DNA of 10,100 bases from Deltaproteobacteria bacterium (GCA_019314005.1 JAFDAE010000167.1:1-10100); one strand, 5' to 3'; shown: positions 1 through 8,070, counted from the stretch's first letter. Numbers and translations are program-made. The notes: generated by a model from the letters alone, not told the origin.

Positions 1-2
1 GC

Positions 3-764
3 CGGATTTATGTGCCTGTTACACGCTCTCCCTCCACAAAGTCCCTTTTGATGATTGATTGTGACTGGACACAAGGCGGTCTCCGTGGCGCTTCCTTTTT
101 TCCGAGCAAGGCTGGCAACCGGGATGACGGTGTCATGGTCTGGGGTAACTTAGTGGACGACATGCTCCGGTATCGTGTTTTTGTCGGTGAGGGGATAGAG
201 AGTACTGGCGCCGGTGAGGTTAATCCTGACGATAGTCTCCGGTACGCGGGCCAGGTGAGTGTATCCCTGATGGAGCCGGAGAAGGGTTTTTTCAACCCTC
301 AGACATACCTGGGGAAAAAGGATGTCTTATCTATCCTCGCAAGCTTTGACCATCAGCCGGACCTCACCCTCAACGGTAATATAGACCGCGACTATACCGC
401 CTGGACAGCTGAAGTCCACTGCGACTATGGTCCGGTAACCGTAGAGGCCGCGTACATCGATGTTCATAACAAGCCTTCAGGCACGATAGCCGGCACTACT
501 TTTGGAGTGGAAGACGATGCCACCATCGTATCTGCCAAGGCCGGCTTTATTCTTCCTAACAACCTTCAGCTTGTTGCCCATTACGAAAACGTAAACATAG
601 ACAAAGAGAAAGACACTGAAATTTATGGTGGTGGGTTCAACTACTTTATCAAGGGCCACGCCAATAAGTTCAGTGTGGATGTGACCAAGGTGGAACAGGA
701 AGAGGAAACCGCTACTTTCAAGGATTACCACGTTGTAACGGTGCAGTTGGCGGTTGGCTTCTAA
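3..764 (+). CDS. OprP-like outer-membrane porin, C-terminal part (5' end outside window)
   Basis: The frame is open to the left edge, so the start and signal peptide lie outside; a GTG at 12 is inside the protein and is not a convincing start. About 253 residues are visible. The sequence has the alternating polar/hydrophobic pattern of beta strands, many aromatic residues and Asp/Asn/Gly-rich turns. It ends in VTVQLAVGF, with the C-terminal Phe typical of outer-membrane barrels recognised by the BAM complex. The stretch around residues 38-60 (GNRDDGVMVWGN, then LRYRVFVGEG) resembles the 'RD.GV...G...L.YR.G.F.G' region of the phosphate-selective porin O/P family. The family forms trimeric anion-preferring channels, but relatives in anaerobic Desulfobacterota have varied or unknown substrates, so phosphate should not be assumed. 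Upstream neighbours are not visible. A hairpin follows 42 bases after the stop. I am confident of a barrel porin, less so of the exact family. Confidence 0.8.
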   Translation, partial: RIYVPVTRSPSTKSLLMIDCDWTQGGLRGASFFPSKAGNRDDGVMVWGNLVDDMLRYRVFVGEGIESTGAGEVNPDDSLRYAGQVSVSLMEPEKGFFNPQTYLGKKDVLSILASFDHQPDLTLNGNIDRDYTAWTAEVHCDYGPVTVEAAYIDVHNKPSGTIAGTTFGVEDDATIVSAKAGFILPNNLQLVAHYENVNIDKEKDTEIYGGGFNYFIKGHANKFSVDVTKVEQEEETATFKDYHVVTVQLAVGF

Positions 765-806
765 TTAGGAATTTTGTTATAATTAACACCATACCCTAAA
801 GTCACA

Positions 807-836
807 AATGCCCAGGGCGGAAACGCCTTGGGCATT
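807..836. terminator. Bidirectional hairpin terminator between porin and flavoprotein genes
   Basis: A 13-bp stem (807-819 with 824-836, one G-T pair) closes on a GAAA tetraloop, a very stable arrangement. It lies between two convergent genes, 42 bases past the porin stop and 5 bases past the flavoprotein stop. The T tracts on either side are short and broken, so termination efficiency cannot be judged, but position and stability favour a shared terminator. Confidence 0.75.
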
Positions 837-841
837 GGTGT

Positions 842-2086
842 TTAAGGACCTGCCGCAGACCGGCCCGCAACCCAGCCGGTAGAAAACGCGGTTTGAAGGT
901 TATAACCGCCTGTGTCGGCGTCCACGTCGAGAACCTCGCCCGCGAAATAAAGACCCTTGACCAGGCGAGAAGCCATGGTGCGCGGGTCAACTTCGCGCGT
1001 ATCCACCCCGCCTGCGGTGATTATCGCCTCTGTAAAAGGGCGATAGCCTGTCACTTCAAAACGAAAATCCTTCAGCCACATCCGCAGCCTTTTACGCTCC
1101 TGCCCCGTGATCTGGTGGCCGGCCTTGTCCGGCGGGATCCCAGTCAGATCTATGCAGACCGGGATCAGCTTTTGGGGGAGGAGTTCTTTAAGCAATGTTT
1201 GAAACTGACGCTTGCCGTGCGCGTTTAAATCGCGAATAAGACGGGCATCCAGCTTTTTCACATCGAGCGCGGGCTTGAGATCGAGGGAAAGGGCCACTTT
1301 TTGGCCGAGGCGCAGCGCGTCGACCACCTGCCTGCTCAGGGTGAGGATGATCGGGCCGGAAAGGCCAAAGTGTGTAAATATCATTTCGCCAAATGCTTCC
1401 GCCCTCTTTTTTCCATTGATAAAGACCCGGACGGTCACATTGCGCAGGCTCAGGTCTTGCAGCCTGGGAGCAACATCGCCTGCTGTTTCGAGCGGAACCA
1501 GGGCCGGGCGGATCGGCACAATGGTATGTCCGACTGATTCGGCCAGCCGATATCCATCCCCGGTTGAGCCGGTGGCAGGATAAGACGCCCCTCCGGTGGT
1601 GATGATCACGGCATCCGCTCGATAAACCCGGCCGGGTGAAGGCTGAACGCCAACCACCTGTCCTTTCTCGACAAGTAACCGCTCCACCGACGAGCGGGTA
1701 CGAACGGTCACGCCTTGCCTTTTCACCCACCGCACCAGCGCATCCACCACGTCCTGGGCCTGTCCGCCGGCCGGAAAGACGCGCCCGCCCCGCTCGGTCA
1801 CCGTACGGACTCCGAGTTTTTCAAAAAAAGCTATGAGTTCAGATGTGAGGAACCTGGAAAAGGCCTGGCGGAGGAAGCGCCCGTTCGGGCCTAAATGCGT
1901 GATAAATTCAGCTAACGGAGCCGTATTGGTGAGATTACAGCGCCCTTTGCCGGTGATGCGCAGCTTGCGCCCCAGGCGGTTCATCTTTTCGAGAAGGAGC
2001 GTTTCAGCCCCCAGTTCAGCGGCCTGCCCGGCGGCCATCAAACCGGCCGGGCCTCCTCCTACGACGATTATATTGCGTTTTGTCAT
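842..2086 (-). CDS. YhiN/HI0933-family NAD(P)/FAD-dependent oxidoreductase
   Basis: A 414-residue flavoprotein, the usual length for the HI0933/YhiN (also called BaiN/RdsA) family. The N-terminus is a Rossmann dinucleotide-binding fold with GGGPAG at residues 10-15 and an acidic strand end (LLLEK). It is followed by the family hallmark GRKLRITGKGRCNLTN at about 39-54. The C-terminal FAD-contacting block is present (GLYFAGEVLDVDADTGGYN, about 378-396, then LQTAFSTGWVAGR). Family members bind FAD in the cytoplasm; one relative, BaiN, is linked to bile-acid reduction, but the physiological substrate of most members, including this one, is unknown. The ATG at 2086 lies 3 bases after the stop of the upstream TPR gene and has no clear Shine-Dalgarno sequence, so translation is probably coupled to that gene. 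The two form an operon ending at the hairpin at 807-836. Family assignment is firm; function is not. Confidence 0.93.
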   Translation of the reverse strand: MTKRNIIVVGGGPAGLMAAGQAAELGAETLLLEKMNRLGRKLRITGKGRCNLTNTAPLAEFITHLGPNGRFLRQAFSRFLTSELIAFFEKLGVRTVTERGGRVFPAGGQAQDVVDALVRWVKRQGVTVRTRSSVERLLVEKGQVVGVQPSPGRVYRADAVIITTGGASYPATGSTGDGYRLAESVGHTIVPIRPALVPLETAGDVAPRLQDLSLRNVTVRVFINGKKRAEAFGEMIFTHFGLSGPIILTLSRQVVDALRLGQKVALSLDLKPALDVKKLDARLIRDLNAHGKRQFQTLLKELLPQKLIPVCIDLTGIPPDKAGHQITGQERKRLRMWLKDFRFEVTGYRPFTEAIITAGGVDTREVDPRTMASRLVKGLYFAGEVLDVDADTGGYNLQTAFSTGWVAGRSAAGP

Positions 2087-2089
2087 TGA

Positions 2090-2782
2090 TTAAAGACGGC
2101 TTACTTTATTCCTTGCGGCTTGAAAATGGATGGAATCAGGATAATCTTTTATGATCCTAACATAATGGGTCAAGGCGGTAGCGGGATCTCCCATTGCTTC
2201 GTAAATTCTTCCTAAGTTAAAATGCGCAGTAGCTTTTAAGATGCCATTTTCCAGGTCGATGATCTTTAAGAAATATTCGGATGCTGCTTTGTAGTCCTTT
2301 TTCTCTTCGTAACAGTACCCGATGCCGTTTAGGACAAAGGCCTTCATTGAGGGGTCGTCTTGATAAGCTTCCAACGCTTTCAGATAAAGCTCGATTGCCT
2401 CGTCGTAATTAGCCTTTTCATAGTGGTGGTCGCCATACACAACAAAGGTAAGCCGGCCCGCTTCTGTATTCGGATATCTTTTAATGATCTCATCAAAGTC
2501 ATTAATTCGTATTTGATCTTTCGTGTTAGGTTCTGTTCCGATTTCCGGCATTTGACTGGTCATCAACCCCTGCTCAAACAGGTCATAGGCTTTGTCTTGG
2601 GACTGATGTGCAAAATATTGAACTCCAAAAACCACCAATCCAACAGTGATGATACCTGCCAGACCTCCATACAGCTTTTTTTTGTTTTGTTCCACAAACT
2701 CTGATACCCGCAACAAGAGCGGAACAAACTCCTCCTGTTCGGCGAGTAGCGCTTTTCTTGCAATTCGTTCTTTTTTGGACAT
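2090..2782 (-). CDS. Membrane-anchored tetratricopeptide-repeat protein
   Basis: A 230-residue protein. The N-terminal 37 residues are charged and rich in Lys/Arg. One hydrophobic segment follows (about 38-57, GGLAGIITVGLVVFGVQYF), then a soluble helical part that should lie in the periplasm by the positive-inside rule. The soluble part has TPR-like helix pairs at about 109-142, 147-180 and 184-217, with typical positions such as 'NGIGYCYEEKKDYKAASEYF' and 'FNLGRIYEAMGDPATALTHY'. The layout of short basic N-terminus, one membrane helix and TPRs resembles YfgM, an ancillary SecYEG/chaperone-linked protein, but that is an analogy from architecture and not a proven orthology. It is first in an operon with the downstream flavoprotein gene. 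The ATG at 2782 has a fair ribosome-binding site (GCAGAGG, 8 bases upstream) and a promoter at 2824-2853. Confidence 0.85.
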   Translation of the reverse strand: MSKKERIARKALLAEQEEFVPLLLRVSEFVEQNKKKLYGGLAGIITVGLVVFGVQYFAHQSQDKAYDLFEQGLMTSQMPEIGTEPNTKDQIRINDFDEIIKRYPNTEAGRLTFVVYGDHHYEKANYDEAIELYLKALEAYQDDPSMKAFVLNGIGYCYEEKKDYKAASEYFLKIIDLENGILKATAHFNLGRIYEAMGDPATALTHYVRIIKDYPDSIHFQAARNKVSRL

Positions 2783-2823
2783 AGTATTAACCTCTGCTAT
2801 AGTGCTATAGAATAAAAACTTTA

Positions 2824-2853
2824 TTTATAGCACAATCATTTATATGGTGCCAA
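2824..2853 (-). promoter_or_regulatory. Sigma70-type promoter for the TPR/flavoprotein operon
   Basis: On the minus strand TTGGCA (2853-2848, 5 of 6 to consensus) is followed by an 18-base spacer and TATAAA (2829-2824, 5 of 6). An extended TG element sits one base before the -10. The predicted start is near 2817, about 35 bases before the TPR start codon. Two copies of the small palindrome CTATAG (2797-2810) fall inside this short leader and could be an operator, though that is speculative. Confidence 0.6.
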
Positions 2854-2880
2854 TGTAAAAAAGCGATAATTTGGCGGGGT

Positions 2881-2910
2881 TTGACAAGACTCTCATTTAT
2901 CATTGATCAT
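2881..2910 (+). promoter_or_regulatory. Possible promoter for priA
   Basis: A perfect -35 hexamer TTGACA (2881-2886) is followed after 18 bases by GATCAT (2905-2910), a 4-of-6 match to the -10 box. It is the best candidate I see on the plus strand in the 263-base gap upstream of priA. Transcription from here would put the inverted repeat at 2921-2956 in the priA leader. The weak -10 makes this tentative. Confidence 0.35.
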
Positions 2911-2920
2911 TTCACATTTG

Positions 2921-2956
2921 TCATCTGTCATTTTTTTAATGGTAAATGACAGATGA
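2921..2956. repeat. Perfect 13-bp inverted repeat upstream of priA
   Basis: TCATCTGTCATTT (2921-2933) is repeated exactly, inverted, at 2944-2956 around a 10-base loop; the stem can extend outward by four more pairs, two of them G-T (2917-2920 with 2957-2960). The left arm sits in a degenerate tandem stretch of TCATTT/GTCAT-like units from about 2891, giving an AT-rich, low-complexity appearance. It may be a decayed copy of a dispersed palindromic repeat or a leader hairpin. It is not a standard terminator for either neighbour, because both genes point away from it. Confidence 0.6.
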
Positions 2957-3045
2957 TAAGATCAAAATAGGCTCATCAGGGACTTTGTACGAAGTCATCA
3001 AACTTGTTTGTTATCAATGAATCTGTTTTGTGTTATCTATTGGGC

Positions 3046-5479
3046 ATGCATTTTCAGAAACAATATATTGAAGTAGCGGTTTCCCTTCCTATAGCAAAGA
3101 CCTTTCATTACGAGGTTCCGGAACCCTTTCAAGATCGCATTGAGATAGGCCACAGGGTGTGGGTGCCTTTTGGCAGCCAACAGGTCACGGGGTATGTGAT
3201 CGATTTTTCGGACACCCCTTGTGACACCGCCATAAAGAAGATTTTGGATGTCTTAGATGACACCCCGCTTTTCCACGGTGGCATGGTATCCTTTTACCGA
3301 TGGATCGCGCAATACTATATCCATCCCATTGGCGAGGTAATCAAAGGTGGCCTCCCCGGAGGGATCAATGCCGCTGCCGTTCATATGGTTTCTCTTACAG
3401 ACAAAGGGAGGGGCGCCCTGAAGGGCGGGGGCGGAAATTATGTTGAATTAAGGGTCCTTGAACTGCTTAAAGAACATGGTACGCTTACGTTGAAAGGCTT
3501 GAACCAGCGTATGGGACAGTATGTGCCCCGTTCTCTTATTTACAGCATGGTTCGATCCGGATCAATTGACCTTCTTCAAAAGATAAAGCCCGGCAGAATT
3601 TCTCCCAAGTGGGAATGGTGTGTTGCGCCGGTAGAGAGTGGGGAGATTCCGGGCCGTTTTTCTCAAGTACGCCGGAAGTTGCTTGAGGCAATAAGGGCAA
3701 AAGATGAAATTTCTCTTAAGGCGCTCAAAGAGGTTGTCCCCACGGCAGGCCGGCTGGTTCGGCTAATGGCTGAAGACGGGCTTGTGCAGATGGTCAAGCG
3801 CCCTGTATATCGCGACCCCTTTGGTGAACCGATTGAAGGGGATACCTCTGCGCCGGAATTGACGCCTGAACAGGCAAGAGCGTTATCCGCAATAAAAAGC
3901 GCTCTTGAAAGAGGAGGGTTTGAAACCTGGCTCCTCCACGGTGTTACCGGAAGCGGAAAGACAGAGGTATATATGCGGGCAGTAGAAGATGTTCTGAAGG
4001 TGGGAAAAGAGGCCTTAGTGCTGGTCCCGGAGATTGCACTGATTTCCCAGACCGAAAGACGTTTCCGCGCCCGGTTCGGAGATCGTGTCGCGCTGTTGCA
4101 CAGCGGGTTGACCGATGGGGAACGTTATGATCAGTGGATGCGTATACGTAAAAAAGAGGCCGGTGTGGTTATCGGCGCCCGTTCCGCGGTCTTTGCGCCT
4201 TTTGAAAATTTAGGACTGGTTGTTGTGGATGAAGAGCACGACGATTCTTACAAGCAGGAGTCCGGCTTGCGGTACAACGGGCGAGATCTCGCAATCGTGC
4301 GGGCAAAAATTGCCGGGGCCGTGGCTATACTCGGGTCCGCCACCCCTTCCCTGTCATCATATTATAACAGCCTCACAGGAAAGTCTCAAAGGCTTATCCT
4401 TTCAAAGCGGGTCCGTGAGCAGACGTTGCCTGAGGTTACAGTGGTCGACCTCCGGAAGGAGGAAGGGCACCGCGGTAAGATGTGGTTTTTAACCCGTGAA
4501 CTTAAAAAGGCGATTAAAACGACCCTTGACCGGGGTGAACAGGTTCTGTTGTTTCTAAACCGGCGCGGGTATGCCTCCTTCCCAATGTGTGCTAAATGCG
4601 GGAGAGCGATCCGGTGCAAAAATTGTGATGTAGCTCTTACCTTCCACCAGGGTGCAAATGCCTTTCGCTGTCATTATTGTGGATTTTCACGATCCGGCGT
4701 TTTTGTCTGCGAAGGGTGCGGATCTGACAAAACAATCCTGCTGGGCCTTGGGACCGAAAAAGTGGAAGCTGCTATTAAAGAGTTGTTTCCGGAGGCCCGG
4801 ACGGCCCGTATGGATCGTGATACCACATCGAAAAAAGGGGCGCTTCTGAAGCAGTTAAAAGCGCTTCGTAAAGGCACTGTGGATATACTTGTTGGGACCC
4901 AGATGGTCGCCAAAGGACATGATTTCCCAGGTATCACGCTGGTGGGGATTGTATGCGCGGACCTTTCTCTTAACTTTCCGGATTTCAGGGCGGCGGAACG
5001 GACGTTTCAGATCCTTTCACAGGTGGCGGGGAGGGCGGGACGCGGTGATCGACCCGGGAAGGTGATACTGCAAACCTATAACCCGGAACATTTTTGTATA
5101 CTCACCGCCAGGGATCAGGACTGCGAAGCATTTTACAAAAAAGAGATGCCGTTCAGGGAAGCGCTTGGGTATCCCCCGGTTTCCCGACTTGTCCAATTGA
5201 TTATTCTGGGAGGCGATCGGAAAAAGACATTTGCGGCAGCGCAGGTGATCGGGAGGATCTGTAAATATTTGCAGGCAGGAGACGATACATGTCTTAGGGC
5301 CTGTTGCAGCCCCAATTTCCCGGCTTCAGAAAAAATACCGTTGTCAGCTTCTTCTCAAAGGATTGAGGGCCGGCTCGCTCCATGCGTTGGTTACGAGATT
5401 GATGAAAGACTCAGAAAAGAGCGTCCGGGAAGCAAGAGTGAAAGTGATCGTGGATGTTGATCCTGTCTCTATGTTATAA
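3046..5479 (+). CDS. priA: PriA, primosomal protein N' (replication-restart helicase), frameshifted near 3' end
   Basis: PriA is the cytoplasmic 3'-to-5' superfamily 2 DNA helicase that recognises stalled forks and D-loops and starts DnaB reloading. From the ATG at 3046 the order is: N-terminal 3'-end-binding domain (YIEVAVSLPIAKTFHYEVP); Walker A GVTGSGKT at residues 299-306; Walker B box DEEH at 395-398; a zinc region of four CxxC pairs at 515-558; helicase motif VI QVAGRAGRG at 659-667. The first frame stops at 5460 (804 residues), but after about residue 748 it is not PriA-like. The true C-terminus (VLGPVAAPISRL ... KVIVDVDPVSML) is read in the +1 frame from about 5291 to a TAA at 5477-5479. 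Allowing one extra base, the protein would be 810 residues, a normal length. A TTG at 3004 would add 14 residues, but family N-termini start close to the ATG. Identity is certain; whether the gene is intact is open. Confidence 0.95.
5249..5290 (+). other. priA: Frameshift site in priA
   Basis: The helicase frame is sensible through 'AAAQVIGRICKYLQ' (to about 5274), and the +1 frame carries the canonical C-terminal domain from GTC at 5291. The +1 frame has a stop (TGA) at 5246-5248, so the shift must lie after it. One surplus base explains everything; for example, dropping T5290 reads DDT-VLGP. There is no homopolymer run or obvious slippery heptamer here, so a programmed shift is not suggested. 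Confidence 0.85.
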
Positions 5480-5483
5480 TAAG

Positions 5484-5522
5484 TGAGCCAGTTTCAAAAT
5501 TGAACATTTTGAAACTGGCTCA
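5484..5522. terminator. Bidirectional hairpin terminator between priA and the chemoreceptor gene
   Basis: A perfect 17-bp inverted repeat (5484-5500 with 5506-5522) has a 5-base loop. It starts 4 bases after the restored priA stop and ends 11 bases before the stop of the convergent chemoreceptor gene. The lower stem is GC-containing and the loop end AT-rich; neither side has a long T tract. The symmetrical position fits a shared terminator. Confidence 0.8.
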
Positions 5523-5533
5523 AGTAACTAACA

Positions 5534-7459
5534 TTAAAAATTCACAAAATTCTCCTCTGTTTCATCGGTCTTATCGGGTGTGCTTTCGGGTAAGCTTACT
5601 GGTGCGCTTTCCGATTTTTGTGGGGGAGGTGATATAGCCGGCGTAAAATCATTGTCTGTTACCGTTGTATCACGGTATATTTTTGTTTCATTGATTTTGA
5701 ATGCTGATACAACATCAGACATATTCGCTGACTGTGCGGCATTCTTTTGAGTGGCCTTGTCCATTTCTAAGGTAGCCGTATTGATCTCATCAAGCCCTCT
5801 GGATTGTTCGGCAGATGCTACAATCACCTCTTTAATCAAGGTGGACATTTTTTCAATGCTTGATTCAACTTTTTTAAATTCTTCGTTCGCCCCTTTTCCA
5901 AGACCGGATGCTTGCTCGATTTTTTGTGTAATATCGCCGATTAGAGCTTCTGTGTTGTTCGATGCCTCCGCAGACCGCATAGCCAGACGTCGCACTTCAT
6001 CGGCCACAACGGCGAAACCAGCTCCTGCCTCGCCGGCCCGTGCCGCTTCCACGGCAGCGTTGAGCGAAAGAAGGTTGGTCTGAAAGGCGATCTCCTGTAT
6101 CGATTTTATGATCTTTCCGATATCCTTGCTTGCCGATGATGTGGCTGTCATGGCGCTATCGAGGGATTGCATTGATTGGTCGGCCTTTTTTAGGAAGTCA
6201 TTAGTCTTTTCCATATGATCTTCCGTGAGACCTGCATTTTGCGAATTCTGTTTGGTCATGGCGGACACCTCTTCCACCGATGCCGAGATTTCTTCTGCTG
6301 TGCTGGCCTGTTCATTGGCGCCTGAACTGACGACCTCTGACATGTTCTTGACATCACTGATCATGTCGTGAAATTTTTCCATAAACGCGTTATAGCACCT
6401 GGCGAGGTTTCCGATCTCATCAGAGGAATGATGATCAACCCGCTGAGTCAAATCCCCTTCCTTTGCGAGTTCAAAGGATTTTGTTAAAGCATCGACCGGA
6501 CTTACCATTTTTTTGACAAAGAGGGTCGCTGTAAAAAGGACTATGACCAAGAGAATACCCGATAGGATCACGGTCTTGATCCGGATTTTTTTGACGTAAG
6601 AAAACATTTCTGATTCATCAACAGAAAAGACAACCTTCCAATTATTCCCCTGATAATCGCGATACCCTTTTTCAGACGCAAAACCGGCCAACCTTTCGGA
6701 ATCCTCAAAGTCAAAAATGACAGTTCCTGCGGTTTCCGCGCGCAGAGCCTTGGAAAGGGTCTCGATTTTCATGTGGCTGCGAAGCTCTTTGCCGATCCAT
6801 TGAGAATCGGAATGGACGATTACGGTATTCCCGTTTTCTTCAATCAATGAGGAACATCCGGTTTTTCTCGTCTTGAAGGACAAAATAATATCTTTTAAGC
6901 TATCATAATTGATATAAGCGTGAAATATGCTGATCACGGTACCACTGACAATATCTTTTATGGGTACGATAAATGAATACATATAGCGGCCCTTGTCAAA
7001 GGCCCCAAGTGAGGCGAACTCTCCATTTGCTGCTGTTTTAAACCCCGCACTATTCACCAGTTCTGCATGATTACTAATTTCAAAATCATCTTTATTGGCG
7101 AAAGCGGATACCTCACCATTTAAGTCGAGGAGATAGATGGCGGAATAGTCGCCGCTTGTGGCAATCAGACGATTAAGACAAATATCGGCCGAATCAAAAA
7201 GGCCATACGATATGGAATCCTGGATGTCGGACAACTCAGTCCATGCTACGAGTTCTTTTTGACGTTCGTATAGATAGCGGTCTAACTTGTCTGCCGTACT
7301 AATAGCCGTAGCCTGCAAATCTTGTTGCGCGGTGGCAATAATCTCTTTTTTGGTCCATGAAAAGAGGAGTTCGGTAGCGAGGAAGAGCGGACCAAGAGAG
7401 AGAAGTAAAATGATCAGCATGAGTTTGGTCCTGATTGTTGTAAAAATTTTTAATACCAT
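5534..7459 (-). CDS. Methyl-accepting chemotaxis protein with periplasmic Cache-type sensor
   Basis: A 641-residue transmembrane chemoreceptor that signals through CheW/CheA to the flagellar motor or another output. In order: TM1 about 13-33; a roughly 260-residue periplasmic sensor (34-294) resembling a double Cache domain, with YLYERQKEL after TM1 and [14 protein letters not shown] at 107-120; TM2 about 296-316; HAMP about 317-370; a coiled-coil signalling domain to about 590. The hairpin tip is highly conserved ([20 protein letters not shown], 455-474, then [13 protein letters not shown]). A flexible Pro/Ser/Thr/Glu-rich tail of about 50 residues ends in NFVNF. The ligand cannot be told from sequence. 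The ATG at 7459 has a strong ribosome-binding site, AAGGGAGGTT, a few bases upstream. No che genes are adjacent, so this is an orphan receptor whose partners must be elsewhere. It is set off from the rhodanese gene by a terminator. Confidence 0.95.
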   Translation of the reverse strand: MVLKIFTTIRTKLMLIILLLSLGPLFLATELLFSWTKKEIIATAQQDLQATAISTADKLDRYLYERQKELVAWTELSDIQDSISYGLFDSADICLNRLIATSGDYSAIYLLDLNGEVSAFANKDDFEISNHAELVNSAGFKTAANGEFASLGAFDKGRYMYSFIVPIKDIVSGTVISIFHAYINYDSLKDIILSFKTRKTGCSSLIEENGNTVIVHSDSQWIGKELRSHMKIETLSKALRAETAGTVIFDFEDSERLAGFASEKGYRDYQGNNWKVVFSVDESEMFSYVKKIRIKTVILSGILLVIVLFTATLFVKKMVSPVDALTKSFELAKEGDLTQRVDHHSSDEIGNLARCYNAFMEKFHDMISDVKNMSEVVSSGANEQASTAEEISASVEEVSAMTKQNSQNAGLTEDHMEKTNDFLKKADQSMQSLDSAMTATSSASKDIGKIIKSIQEIAFQTNLLSLNAAVEAARAGEAGAGFAVVADEVRRLAMRSAEASNNTEALIGDITQKIEQASGLGKGANEEFKKVESSIEKMSTLIKEVIVASAEQSRGLDEINTATLEMDKATQKNAAQSANMSDVVSAFKINETKIYRDTTVTDNDFTPAISPPPQKSESAPVSLPESTPDKTDETEENFVNF

Positions 7460-7545
7460 TTTTAACCTCCCTTAACCAGAGAACAACCGCAAATGCTACA
7501 AAATCTGGCTGGCAGACAGTTAGTGGTTTTTAAATAATCGCACGG

Positions 7546-7570
7546 GAGGAGGCGCCTCAAGCGCCTCCTC
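7546..7570 (-). terminator. Hairpin terminator after the rhodanese gene
   Basis: A GC-rich 10-bp perfect stem (7546-7555 with 7561-7570) with a 5-base loop lies 11 bases after the rhodanese stop. On the minus strand the next bases are CCCGTGCGATTATTTA, so a T tract is lacking. Position and stability still favour a terminator that separates the rhodanese from the chemoreceptor gene downstream. Confidence 0.65.
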
Positions 7571-7581
7571 ACAGCTTTGGG

Positions 7582-8070
7582 TTATCGTGCAAGCGGAAGC
7601 CGGGCCGCTTTCCATGTCTTGTACCCCCCCTTGATGGTTTTTACATTTTTGTATCCCATTTCTTTGAGGGTCTGTGTCGCAAGCAAACATCTTCCCCCCA
7701 TCTTGCAAATAGTGATGATAGGGGTGTCGAGTGTGGGCATACGCCCCTTGTTGATGTCCGGGTAAATGTCATTTTTCTTAATCTTAAATTCGAGAAGCCC
7801 TCGCGGGATCAGGATAGAGCCTTTGATATGACCTGTTGAATATTCATTCGGCTCCCTGACATCGATGACTATAACTGCCGGATTTGATTTGATCATCTGC
7901 GCGGCTGCCTGTGGAGATATGATGCTTTCTGATCCTACAAACGCTCTTGCCTCATTTAAATAATCTTTTAAATCTTTTGCGTTAACCGTGTTTGATACAC
8001 AAAATACACAAAAACTTGCCGTCAACAATATGACGACCATACAACTAAGCGCTCTCATTTTCTTGTTCAT
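7582..8070 (-). CDS. Exported single-domain rhodanese-like protein
   Basis: A 162-residue protein. The N-terminus is a signal peptide: MNKK, a hydrophobic core to about residue 27, and a likely cut after VNA at 31; if uncut it would be a membrane anchor. Residues about 50-160 form one rhodanese domain: VIVIDVREPNEYSTGHIKGS (67-86), including the DVRE and GHI motifs, then the active-site loop CKMGGR (122-127) with catalytic-type Cys122, then the C-terminal GY..V..I.GGY..W pattern. Rhodaneses carry sulfane sulfur as a Cys persulfide; an exported form would act on periplasmic thiosulfate, polysulfide or thiols. The actual donor and acceptor are not shown. A second Cys (128) directly follows the loop. 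The ATG at 8070 is chosen because GAGGGAGGG lies just upstream; an earlier TTG at 8085 overlaps that site. The gene has its own promoter and terminator, so it appears monocistronic. Confidence 0.9.
   Translation of the reverse strand: MNKKMRALSCMVVILLTASFCVFCVSNTVNAKDLKDYLNEARAFVGSESIISPQAAAQMIKSNPAVIVIDVREPNEYSTGHIKGSILIPRGLLEFKIKKNDIYPDINKGRMPTLDTPIITICKMGGRCLLATQTLKEMGYKNVKTIKGGYKTWKAARLPLAR

Noticed and set aside
893..1836. Open plus-strand frames opposite the flavoprotein gene
   Set aside because: They lie antisense to a clear HI0933-family gene, have no ribosome-binding site or recognisable domain, and follow from its GC-rich codon use.
2831..2853. Sigma54-like TGGCAC on the minus strand upstream of the TPR gene
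   Set aside because: The required GC of a -12 TTGC element is missing at the right spacing. The same bases make a better sigma70 -35 with an extended -10.
3004..3045. Upstream TTG start for priA adding 14 residues
   Set aside because: The extra residues do not resemble PriA N-termini, which begin a few residues before the YIEVAVSLP-like strand. The ATG at 3046 fits; its ribosome-binding site is weak, so some doubt remains.
3..8070. Porin plus rhodanese as parts of a selenite/tellurite (ext-type) respiratory cluster
   Set aside because: The two genes are about 7 kb apart, on opposite strands and separated by unrelated housekeeping genes. No multiheme cytochrome genes are present in the window.
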